DNA of 20,384 nt from CAYXDO01 sp964463485 (lineage in GTDB: Bacteria; Myxococcota; Kuafuiibacteriia; Kuafuiibacteriales; Kuafuiibacteriaceae): contig CAYXDO010000187.1 in assembly GCA_964463485.1 (NCBI GenBank), positions 1 to 20,384 on the forward strand. Direction: 5' to 3'. The notes beneath the pieces are model-generated. The model was not told the origin of the DNA and searched no databases. It worked only from the letters and a program-made list of their open reading frames with translations. Every line of letters begins with the position of its first letter. The stretch's first letter is position 1. Below, piece by piece: positions 6,531 to 13,412 of the stretch. The position numbers and the translations under genes were made by a program.

Positions 6531-7723
6531 AGACTCTCTTCCCGATCAACTCGATCACCGCTTCGATCACACTCCTTCTGTTGACGGCATGTCTTGGAGA
6601 ACGCGCCTCGAAGCCGGGCGACGCTGGTGTCGAAGCCGCGGACGCCGGCTCCGTCGACCGGTCAGACGCCTCCTCTGCGAACGAAGCCGGCGTGGGTGAA
6701 GCCGACGCACCCGACGCACCCGAGGTGTCGGGTCTGCCGATGGGTGCGGCCTGCGTGGCCAGCGCAGAGTGCGCCTCTCAGCACTGCGCCGTTCCTTGCG
6801 ATGGCTATGGATCCTGCGCGCCTCTGGCCTGTCTCAGCGACGGCGAGTGTGAGGTGCCAGGCTCGGACCGAACTCATTGCTGCGTGAGCGGTCGCTGCGA
6901 AGCGAGCGAGGGTGCCTGTGGCCTGCGAACGGGCGTTCAGGGATCGAATTGCGGCGAAGGCGGGGCCACTGATTGCGCGGCTGGTCTTGCGTGCCTGGAC
7001 GCCTGCGTCTCCACCTCGTACTGCGCGGCATCCTGCACCGCTGACTCGGAGTGCGAGGCGCTCGATCCCATGCTCGGTTGCTTTCACGTGGTCGGGGGCG
7101 GTCAGCGCTGTGTTCGCGACCCGGACAAGCTCGTGGCCTGTGTGACCGACCGAGACTGCGACCCGGACTCGGTCTGCACTCCGTCCGTCTCCTTCGAGGG
7201 GAACGAAGTCATCAAGACCTGCACCGCGCCGACGGGTCGCTCGGTCACGGGGGCGTCTTGCACGAGAAGCGAAACGTGCCGCTCAGGCCTCTGCATGAGT
7301 GGGCTTTGCACCGCGGGCTGCGGCGTCGATGCCGACTGCGTATGCTCTGGCTTTGGCTGCGCTCGAGACCAAATCTGCTTGGATGTCTGGTTCTCGGTCG
7401 GCGGGACTCCCTCGGCAACCAAACTCTGCTCCGCGGCCCGCCGGTGCGCGACCTCGAGTGACTGCGAAGGGACCCGAGTTTGCCAACCGTATCCGGAGCG
7501 AGATGGGTGGGAGACAGTTTGTGGTGTCCCGCGTCTGGGCGCGGCCGACGTCGGAGGCGCCTGCGCGGAAAACGCTGACTGCCGAACTCTGCTGTGCCAC
7601 GAAGCGAGTTGCCGAGCAACTTGCGACGGCACTTCGACCTCGAGCTGCCCCGCCGGAGGAAGTTGCGAGTCGGTCGTCGTCGAAGGCTCGGCCCCAGGCG
7701 CTTCGGTCGCGATTTGTTTGTAG
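6527..7723 (+). CDS. Cys-rich lipoprotein, myxobacterial type
   Basis: A 398-residue protein with a lipobox at LLTAC (Cys22), an Asp/Ala/Ser linker (about 23-70), then many short Cys modules such as CVASAECASQHC, CTADSECEAL and CATSSDCEGTRVC. These modules recall the disulphide-rich repeats common in Myxococcota surface lipoproteins. No CxxCH is present, so it is not a cytochrome. The ATG overlaps the diheme cytochrome stop (ATGA), so it belongs to the same transcript and may be an accessory, scaffold or ligand-binding part of the surface assembly. Function is unknown. The TAG stop at 7721-7723 is only 5 bases from the stop of the convergent cupredoxin gene. Confidence 0.85.
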   Translation: MKTLFPINSITASITLLLLTACLGERASKPGDAGVEAADAGSVDRSDASSANEAGVGEADAPDAPEVSGLPMGAACVASAECASQHCAVPCDGYGSCAPLACLSDGECEVPGSDRTHCCVSGRCEASEGACGLRTGVQGSNCGEGGATDCAAGLACLDACVSTSYCAASCTADSECEALDPMLGCFHVVGGGQRCVRDPDKLVACVTDRDCDPDSVCTPSVSFEGNEVIKTCTAPTGRSVTGASCTRSETCRSGLCMSGLCTAGCGVDADCVCSGFGCARDQICLDVWFSVGGTPSATKLCSAARRCATSSDCEGTRVCQPYPERDGWETVCGVPRLGAADVGGACAENADCRTLLCHEASCRATCDGTSTSSCPAGGSCESVVVEGSAPGASVAICL

Positions 7724-7728
7724 CGGTA

Positions 7729-8448
7729 TCAAAAGTCGAGCGACCCGTCGATGGTCTCTCCGGCCCCGAGCTCGAGCTTCTTGGTGCGCTGCCCCAGTTT
7801 CTCGTGCCAGTAGGCCAGCGTGTACGACCCGCTCGGGACGCCTTGCAGCACGAAGCCTCCGTCGACGTCGGTGACTGCGAAGTAAGGATGATCGAAGACT
7901 GCGATGTAACCTTTCATCCACTTGTGGCCGGCGTCGCACGACAGCTCGATCATGCCTTTTTGCGAGATGGTCTTCTTGACGACCTCACCTTGGTTCGGGA
8001 GCCCATAGTTGAAGACGTCCACACTCTTGGCGCGGGCATGAGTGTTGTGGAGGATGGGGTCGGAGTTCCGCACCCCGAGCACCGAACCCACCGCGAGCGC
8101 CTGCACGTGAGGCTTGTAGCTGCAGCCGTCGTTGTCGAGGGTGGCCTCGGTCGGAGTCACCGCGTTGCCTTTCTCGATCTTCTGGATGAAGACGACTACG
8201 TTCTTGAGCCCCTTTGCGGGCGAGACCAGCACGGACTCGTCCGTCGGCGCCCGCTTCTCGCAGTAAGCCTTGTCTTTGTTGATCTCGAGCAGTCGGGGCT
8301 CTGGCACGGCCTTCAGATAGTGAATGGTCCCTCGGATCGTCCCGGGGCTTTCGACTTTCACGGGCGCGTAGGCGAGAGCCAGCCCGGGGACGAACAGCCC
8401 GGGGACGAGCGGAGAGAGGATGAGAAGGGCGATCGATTTCGTGTTCAT
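7729..8448 (-). CDS. Periplasmic cupredoxin with carboxypeptidase-regulatory-like domain
   Basis: A 239-residue exported protein. A signal peptide of about 27 residues (PGLALAYA) is followed by a cupredoxin domain, with likely copper ligands His134 or His137 (DPILHNTHA), Cys171, His175 and Met178 (SCDAGHKWM). A short beta domain ends the chain (about 188-239; AVTDVDGGFVLQGVPSGSYTLAYWHEKLG), resembling carboxypeptidase-regulatory or transthyretin-like folds. This fusion is a plastocyanin-like family often annotated as a methylamine utilisation or carboxypeptidase-regulatory protein, but no methylamine genes are here. I chose the ATG at 8448 because the signal peptide starts there; an upstream in-frame ATG at 8493 would add 15 residues that spoil the signal and run into the bc promoter region. 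Divergent from the bc operon, so likely co-regulated with it and a candidate acceptor for its electrons. Confidence 0.87.
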   Translation of the reverse strand: MNTKSIALLILSPLVPGLFVPGLALAYAPVKVESPGTIRGTIHYLKAVPEPRLLEINKDKAYCEKRAPTDESVLVSPAKGLKNVVVFIQKIEKGNAVTPTEATLDNDGCSYKPHVQALAVGSVLGVRNSDPILHNTHARAKSVDVFNYGLPNQGEVVKKTISQKGMIELSCDAGHKWMKGYIAVFDHPYFAVTDVDGGFVLQGVPSGSYTLAYWHEKLGQRTKKLELGAGETIDGSLDF

Positions 8449-8498
8449 GGAGAGTTCCGAGAGCCTAACGCAGAATTCACCAATCACAAACAACTCTC
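8449..8498. promoter_or_regulatory. 50-bp divergent control region with inverted repeat
   Basis: The only space between two divergent redox genes. GAGAGTT (8450-8456) and AACTCTC (8492-8498) are exact inverted repeats placed next to the two ATG codons, so each start is preceded by nearly the same AACTCTC or AACTCTCC sequence. Neither start has a GGAGG-type ribosome site. The promoters must overlap or lie inside the genes, giving very short or leaderless transcripts. A shared regulator is plausible but not shown. Confidence 0.5.
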
Positions 8499-10679
8499 AT
8501 GAGCTACGTACCCGACGAGCGGCGTTCCTTCGAGCTTCATTTTTTCATTCTCGCCGTCGCTTTTGCTCTGGTCACCGCTTGGGCCGTCGTTGACGAGGTC
8601 TGGCTTCGCCGCCCATGGAAAGAGTTCCAGGAGGCCTACGTCGCCCAGACCGGGAAGGGTTCCGCGGGAATCCGACAAATCGTCGTTCCGGAGCTGGGTT
8701 TGGTCGACCGCTGCCCGACGTGTCATGCGGGCGTGGAGGATCCGAAGTCGAGCGGAGAGGAAGTCGATCCAGCGCTGCGAACCCACCCGCGCCTGGACAC
8801 GCTGTTGGTTCGTCACCCGCCGGAGAAGTTTGGTTGCACTTCGTGCCATCGGGGCCAGGGGCTCGCGCTCACGGTCGGATCGGCTCACGGCGAGTCCGAC
8901 CCGGCTTGGCCGACCCCGATGGAGCGAGGCCCTTACGTCGAGTCCCTGTGCGGTCGCTGCCATCGTGAGGGTCCGCTCCAGGGTGCCCCGATCCTGACGC
9001 GAGGCCGCGCAACCTTCGATCGCCTCGGGTGCGGCGGGTGTCACGTCACGGAGCGCAAGGCGGCGTTCAAGAAGCACGCCCCGAGCCTGATGAGGGTCCG
9101 AGCGAAGCTCTATCCAGGCGCTATGCTCCAGTGGATCCGAAGCCCTGAGCGCCGACGGCGCACCGTTCGAATGCCGCAGTTCTGGCCCGACGGCGGGCCG
9201 CAAAGAGAGGAGGAGTCGCTGGCGATCGCCGCGTATCTGCTCGCCAACTCCGACCCGTTCGAGAGTACCGCGGACCCGCCTGAACCCACGGCCGAGCTTG
9301 CCGAGCGTGGCCGGCGTATTTTCGACGGCGTGGGCTGCAGAGGCTGCCACACCTTGGGGCTCGACGACGCGGATGACCTCTCCATCGGCGAGGACCCGGC
9401 AGCTTCGGACGACGACTTTTTCGGTGAGGACCCACCGAGCGTCGAGGCGCGAGAGCCGATCGACTTTGCGCCAGCGCTGGGTCGAGTACGGGCGCGAGTG
9501 ACCTACGAGTTTCTCGTCGAGTGGATTCATGACCCTCAATCGTACTGGGCCGGCGCGACAATGCCACGCTTCAGACTGAGCCGGGCCGAGGCGGCGGCCG
9601 TCGCGGCGTTCCTCGTCCGGCTCAGCGACGAAGCCCCTCCGGCCGACCCGGCCGAGTTGCTCCCGCCCCTGAAGCCGGCCCTAGTCGCCCGCGGCAAGGC
9701 GCTCATCCGACAATACGGCTGCAACGGTTGTCACGAGATCCGCGGCTTCGAGGGCCTCTCCGCACCCGGCCCCGACCTCAGCGACTATGGGCAGAAGGCC
9801 GTTCACGAGATGTATTTCGGAGACGATCCACCGTCGAGAGCCCAACGCAGCTACGAGAGTTACACACGCACCAAACTCTCGGCGCCTCGATTCTACCGGG
9901 GCAAGAGTGTCGAGCCGGTGATGCCGGACTTCGGGCTGTCGGACGAGGAAGTCACCGAGCTCCTCGTTTCGCTGCGGGCCCTGACCACCGATCGGGTCGC
10001 ACTCTCTTTCCAGGCGCGGCCACCTCCCTCGAGGGGCGCCGAGCTGCTGAGTACATACAATTGCGGGGGCTGTCACACGTTGGGCGCGCACACTGGCGAT
10101 ATCTCTCGGTATTACCAAGACCAGCGCCTCGCTCCTCCGACCCTGAAAGGAGAAGGAGCTCGCGTTCAGCCGGAATGGCTCTTCCGCTTTCTCCTCTCTC
10201 CACGGCCCCTGCGGCCCTGGCTCCAGTTGCGGATGCCGACGTTTTCATTGTCCGAGAGCGACGCGCGAGCGATCGTGCGACACTTCAGCGCAGAAGCTGG
10301 ACTGAGACCGAGCTTCCGATTTCGCCATACTCAGCCGTACACGAAGGAACGAGCGGCACTCGGAGTCGAGCTCTTCACCCGCCTGAAGTGCTTCACCTGT
10401 CACAAGGTCGACGGCTCGCCCGGGACCGACGACGGCAACCTCGCGCCGGACCTTCGGCTCGCTCGCGAGCGACTCGACGCGGCGTGGGTCCTTGGCTTCC
10501 TCGACGATCCTGGAGCGCTATTGCCCGGAACCAGCATGCCGCAGTTCTTCCCCCCGGGCACCTCTCGCTACCCAGACGTGCTCGGAGGCGAGGCCGCTCT
10601 CCAGAAAGAGCTCGTCGTAGACCATCTCATGAACCTCGGCCCACAGCCCGTCGACGGCAGCTTCGAGGGAGGGTCCTGA
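8499..10679 (+). CDS. Membrane-anchored octaheme cytochrome c of a bc complex
   Basis: A 726-residue protein with an N-terminal membrane helix (about 11-35) that probably stays uncleaved and anchors the protein. Eight CxxCH sites: CPTCH (72), CTSCH (113), CGRCH (151), CGGCH (178), CRGCH (280), CNGCH (408), CGGCH (522) and CFTCH (631). Hemes 4-8 each sit in a class I cytochrome unit with a downstream Met motif (MPQF, MPRF, MPDF, MPTF, MPQF), a chain of five tandem domains after a denser three-heme N-terminal part. An acidic loop (about 289-320) interrupts the unit after heme 5. Its stop overlaps the Rieske start (ATGA). In bc-type complexes this position belongs to the cytochrome that accepts electrons from the Rieske centre, replacing cytochrome c1; eight hemes is a large expansion of that part. 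The ATG at 8499 lacks a clear ribosome site. Confidence 0.92.
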   Translation: MSYVPDERRSFELHFFILAVAFALVTAWAVVDEVWLRRPWKEFQEAYVAQTGKGSAGIRQIVVPELGLVDRCPTCHAGVEDPKSSGEEVDPALRTHPRLDTLLVRHPPEKFGCTSCHRGQGLALTVGSAHGESDPAWPTPMERGPYVESLCGRCHREGPLQGAPILTRGRATFDRLGCGGCHVTERKAAFKKHAPSLMRVRAKLYPGAMLQWIRSPERRRRTVRMPQFWPDGGPQREEESLAIAAYLLANSDPFESTADPPEPTAELAERGRRIFDGVGCRGCHTLGLDDADDLSIGEDPAASDDDFFGEDPPSVEAREPIDFAPALGRVRARVTYEFLVEWIHDPQSYWAGATMPRFRLSRAEAAAVAAFLVRLSDEAPPADPAELLPPLKPALVARGKALIRQYGCNGCHEIRGFEGLSAPGPDLSDYGQKAVHEMYFGDDPPSRAQRSYESYTRTKLSAPRFYRGKSVEPVMPDFGLSDEEVTELLVSLRALTTDRVALSFQARPPPSRGAELLSTYNCGGCHTLGAHTGDISRYYQDQRLAPPTLKGEGARVQPEWLFRFLLSPRPLRPWLQLRMPTFSLSESDARAIVRHFSAEAGLRPSFRFRHTQPYTKERAALGVELFTRLKCFTCHKVDGSPGTDDGNLAPDLRLARERLDAAWVLGFLDDPGALLPGTSMPQFFPPGTSRYPDVLGGEAALQKELVVDHLMNLGPQPVDGSFEGGS

Positions 10680-11194
10680 TGCCACCCGATCAACCGCACC
10701 ATCTCTGGGGCCGACGCGACGTACTCACACTCGCAGGTTGGGCGAGCGTTGCAGGCGCGCTCTTCACCGGCAGCGTCGCCTTCGTGCGCCTGCTCTATCG
10801 CCGGGCCCCGATCGATCCGCCCACGACGTTTCGGGCGGGACGACCCGCTGAGTACTTGCCGGGCACCGTCAGCGATCGCTACCTTCGGTCCTGGCGCGTC
10901 TACATCGTCCGAGAGAGCGACCGACTCTTCGCCTTGTTTGCGAAGTGCACTCACCTCGGCTGCACCCCACGCTGGTACGCGTCCGACCACAAGTTCAAGT
11001 GTCCGTGTCACGGCTCCGGGTTCACTCTCGCAGGTATCAACTTCGAGGGGCCTGCTCCCTCCGCGCTCGTTCGCGCCAAAATCTGGCTCCGGAGCGACGG
11101 TGAGATCCTCGTCGATGTCGGGCAGCGCTTCGACGCTACCCACTTCGACCTCCCGGAAGCCTCCCTGGTGATCGGCGAGGAGTCGCACTCATGA
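10679..11194 (+). CDS. Rieske iron-sulfur subunit of the bc complex
   Basis: A 171-residue protein. A twin-arginine motif (GRRDVLTLAG, residues 11-20) precedes a hydrophobic helix (about 17-38), matching Tat export with the signal kept as an anchor. The [2Fe-2S] ligands are in CTHLGC (90-95; Cys90, His92) and CPCHGSGF (108-115; Cys108, His111), with Cys95 and Cys110 able to form the stabilising disulphide. It takes one electron from quinol at the cytochrome b site and hands it to the cytochrome c partner, here the octaheme protein. The ATG at 10679 overlaps the octaheme stop, and its own stop overlaps the cytochrome b start. The reading frame extends far upstream, but that part is out of frame within the octaheme gene. 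Confidence 0.95.
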   Translation: MPPDQPHHLWGRRDVLTLAGWASVAGALFTGSVAFVRLLYRRAPIDPPTTFRAGRPAEYLPGTVSDRYLRSWRVYIVRESDRLFALFAKCTHLGCTPRWYASDHKFKCPCHGSGFTLAGINFEGPAPSALVRAKIWLRSDGEILVDVGQRFDATHFDLPEASLVIGEESHS

Positions 11195-12021
11195 GCATCG
11201 AGCCAAACTCAGGCCAGCCGGGCGCCGCGAATTCAACCCAGGTCGGACCGAGCTCCGAGCCAACCCAGCCGCAAGGTCTGGCCGCCCAAATCTATCGTTC
11301 GGTCTTCCGCCACTCGTTCGATGACCGTCCTAGAAATCGGCTCCTTCAGATCAGCAGCAACGTGTTCCTCCACCTTCATCCGGTCCAGGTTCGTCGTCAC
11401 GGCCTCCGCGCCCGTTATACCTGGGGAATGGGTGGGTTGAGCTTCCTGACTTTCCTCGTCACCGTCGTGACGGGCGTGATACTCATGTTCTACTATCGGC
11501 CGACGCACACGCTGGCCTACCTCGACATGAAGAATCTCGAGCACGAGATTCCCTTCGGAATGATCCAGCGAAACATGCATCGCTGGGCCGCTCACGCAAT
11601 GGTCATCACCGTCTGGCTGCACATGCTCCGCGTATTCCTTTCCGGATCCTACAAGAAGCCGCGCGAGTTCAACTGGGTCATCGGCGTGGCGCTCCTGACC
11701 CTCACGATGCTGCTGTCGTTCACCGGATACCTCTTGCCGTGGGACCAGCTCGCGATGTGGGCAGTCACCGTGGGTACGAACATGGCCGCAGCTACACCCT
11801 TCTTGGGATATCAGGGTCCGGGCGCCGAGTTGACGGGTGTCACCGACCGGACGGATATTCGGGCGCTCTTGCTGGGCGGTCCGAACGTCGGCGGAGAGAC
11901 TCTGCTTCGATTCTACGTCCTCCACTGTATCTTCATCCCGATCTTCGCCGCCGTGCTCATGATCGTTCACTTCTGGCGCATCCGGAAGGATGGCGGGATC
12001 TCGGGCCCAACCGATGAGTAA
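11191..12021 (+). CDS. Cytochrome b6-type subunit (N-terminal half of cytochrome b)
   Basis: A 276-residue integral membrane protein that binds both b hemes. Ligand pairs: His130 and His144 in helix B (NMHRWAAHAM ... WLHMLRV), and His245 and His260 in helix D (YVLHCI ... IVHFWRIRKDGG). The 15-residue step in helix D (14 in mitochondrial bc1) is the mark of the split b6f-like class. SFTGYLLPWDQLAMWAVTV is the conserved quinone-site region. The first ~50 residues are Ser/Pro/Gln-rich and not part of the core fold. It starts in ATGA overlap with the Rieske gene and ends 8 bases inside the next small gene. With subunit IV it forms the quinol-oxidising membrane core. Confidence 0.96.
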   Translation: MSIEPNSGQPGAANSTQVGPSSEPTQPQGLAAQIYRSVFRHSFDDRPRNRLLQISSNVFLHLHPVQVRRHGLRARYTWGMGGLSFLTFLVTVVTGVILMFYYRPTHTLAYLDMKNLEHEIPFGMIQRNMHRWAAHAMVITVWLHMLRVFLSGSYKKPREFNWVIGVALLTLTMLLSFTGYLLPWDQLAMWAVTVGTNMAAATPFLGYQGPGAELTGVTDRTDIRALLLGGPNVGGETLLRFYVLHCIFIPIFAAVLMIVHFWRIRKDGGISGPTDE

Positions 12022-12181
12022 CTTCATCGCGATCCTGAGCAAGCCGGACAACCTCCCCATCGCCGGTATGGCGGTCCTCGTCGTGTTCGTGCTCGGTGTG
12101 TGGCTGCGTCAGGCGCTTCGAAACGACGAGCTCATTCGCGAAGGTCGGCGGAGCGAGCTCGACCGGGAGATGCGGAAATGA
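12014..12181 (+). CDS. 55-residue single-helix membrane protein between the two cytochrome b halves
   Basis: A short open gene in frame +2 relative to cytochrome b. Its ATG (12014) lies inside the last codons of cytochrome b (ATGAGTAA) and its TGA overlaps the subunit IV ATG, so it is translationally coupled on both sides. The product has one hydrophobic helix (about 15-33; IAGMAVLVVFVLGVW) followed by a charged tail rich in Arg/Glu. It resembles, in size and plan only, the small helical subunits of b6f complexes (Pet-type); no sequence homology can be claimed. An ATG at 11990 would add 8 residues and is less likely. Probably an accessory subunit that stabilises the complex. Confidence 0.8.
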   Translation: MSNFIAILSKPDNLPIAGMAVLVVFVLGVWLRQALRNDELIREGRRSELDREMRK

Positions 12182-12924
12182 CTGATGACGTGGATCCGAC
12201 CCTCCCTGACCGACTCGACACTTGGCCTCACCTCGTCCGGATCGAGCTGATCTGGACTCTTGCGGCAATGGTGATTCTGACGGTCTGGTCGATCCTCGTC
12301 GACGCGCCGCTCGAGTCCCCCGCCAACCCGACCCTCACGCCTGACCCATCGAAGGCTCCTTGGTACTTCCTGGGGCTGCAAGAGTTGCTCGTGTACTTCG
12401 ACCCGTGGATTGCGGGTGTGGCATTTCCCATACTCATCGTCCTCGGTCTGGCGGCGATTCCGTACGTGGACGTCAACCCCCGTGGCTCTGGTTATTATGG
12501 GATTCAGGAGCGACCGTTCGCCATCGCCGTTTTCCTCTTTGGTTTTCTGGGTCTCTGGGTCCTGCCGATCCTCATCGGCACCTTCTGTCGCGGCCCGGGA
12601 TGGCTATGGTACTGGCCCTGGGAGGCTTGGGACGTGCCGAAGACCGGCAGTCTTCCGAACCGAAACCTCTCGGACCTCTTCGGCGTCGCCGGAGGGTCGC
12701 TGGCCTTTGTCATCGGCGCCGTCGCCGTCGGCGGCTGGTACGGGATCGCCGGACTCTACTATCTGAAAAAGAGGACCTCCCGGGGCATGGTGGCACTTGG
12801 CTTCTCGCGTTTCGCCATCGTTGCTTTCCTGCTGATGACGATGCTCGGCATCCCTGTGAAGATGGCCCTGCGCCTGGGGCTGAGCGTCAAGTACGTGTGG
12901 GTGACTCCGTGGTTCAATATCTGA
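12178..12924 (+). CDS. Cytochrome b subunit IV (C-terminal half of cytochrome b)
   Basis: A 248-residue membrane protein. After a cytoplasmic N terminus and first helix (about 19-40), PDPSKAPWYFLGLQELL carries the PxWY motif of the quinol-oxidation site (PEWY in bc1, here PWYF). Helices follow at about 77-98, 110-130 and 160-185, with a last one near 205-230; the usual three-helix subunit IV plan is extended at the C terminus. YVDVNPRGSGYY is also typical of menaquinol-type split complexes. The ATG overlaps the small helical gene stop (ATGA). It is the last gene of the bc operon, and its stop lies 20 bases from the convergent ferredoxin gene, with no obvious terminator between. Confidence 0.94.
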   Translation: MTDDVDPTLPDRLDTWPHLVRIELIWTLAAMVILTVWSILVDAPLESPANPTLTPDPSKAPWYFLGLQELLVYFDPWIAGVAFPILIVLGLAAIPYVDVNPRGSGYYGIQERPFAIAVFLFGFLGLWVLPILIGTFCRGPGWLWYWPWEAWDVPKTGSLPNRNLSDLFGVAGGSLAFVIGAVAVGGWYGIAGLYYLKKRTSRGMVALGFSRFAIVAFLLMTMLGIPVKMALRLGLSVKYVWVTPWFNI

Positions 12925-12944
12925 GTCATCAGACTGGGTGGTAT

Positions 12945-13412
12945 TCAGGATCGTTCGAGATACTCGGAAAGCCGTCGAAGCTCGGCGCCCGGATCGATGG
13001 TTCGTAGGTCCGCTGCCTGCATCACGACCGCGCCTTTGATACACGCCGCCGCACACTCTCCGCAGGAAACACAAGCGAGGGGCCGTGAGAGGTGGGCGAC
13101 GCCGAAGTATCGGCGACCCAAGACAGTGAGGCACTCGAACGGGCAGTATTCGACGCAGAGCCCACAGCCGTTGCACAAGTCCAGCGTGAGCACGGGGCGG
13201 GCGCGCTGGTCTCGAGGGACACACACGGCTGTTTCGCCTCGGGCGTCGAGCACCGCCGCGACCGGGCAGATTTGACCGCAGACACCACAATCGATGCACG
13301 CGCCTGGGTCGACTCCGTGGAGTTGCTCCGGCTCACCCCAGATCGCGTGCGTCGGACACTGTCGGGCGCAGGCCGTGCATCCGTTGCAACTCTCCACGAT
13401 GAGATGAGTCAC
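12945..13412 (-). CDS. Four-cluster ferredoxin-like protein
   Basis: A 155-residue cytoplasmic iron-sulfur protein. Four CxxCxxCxxxC sets, each able to bind [4Fe-4S]: CNGCTACARQCP (9-20), CIDCGVCGQICP (39-50), CNGCGLCVEYCP (80-91) and CVSCGECAAAC (114-124). The two outer sets are separated by longer linkers, giving two bi-cluster halves. No membrane helix. The start is GTG at 13412, whose bases overlap the stop of the upstream flavoprotein gene (GTGA); the same frame is open further upstream, but only inside that gene. Third and last in the minus-strand operon. Probably an electron wire between the flavoprotein complex and a partner, or the low-potential electron carrier itself. Similar subunits occur in hydrogenase, formate dehydrogenase and heterodisulphide reductase systems. 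Confidence 0.9.
   Translation of the reverse strand: MTHLIVESCNGCTACARQCPTHAIWGEPEQLHGVDPGACIDCGVCGQICPVAAVLDARGETAVCVPRDQRARPVLTLDLCNGCGLCVEYCPFECLTVLGRRYFGVAHLSRPLACVSCGECAAACIKGAVVMQAADLRTIDPGAELRRLSEYLERS

Noticed and set aside
8484..9539. Long minus-strand frame opposite the octaheme gene
   Set aside because: Shadow of a gene with eight clear heme motifs; no family signal.
9728..10678. N-terminal extension of the Rieske gene
   Set aside because: Out-of-frame reading of the octaheme gene; the Tat signal begins at the ATG at 10679.
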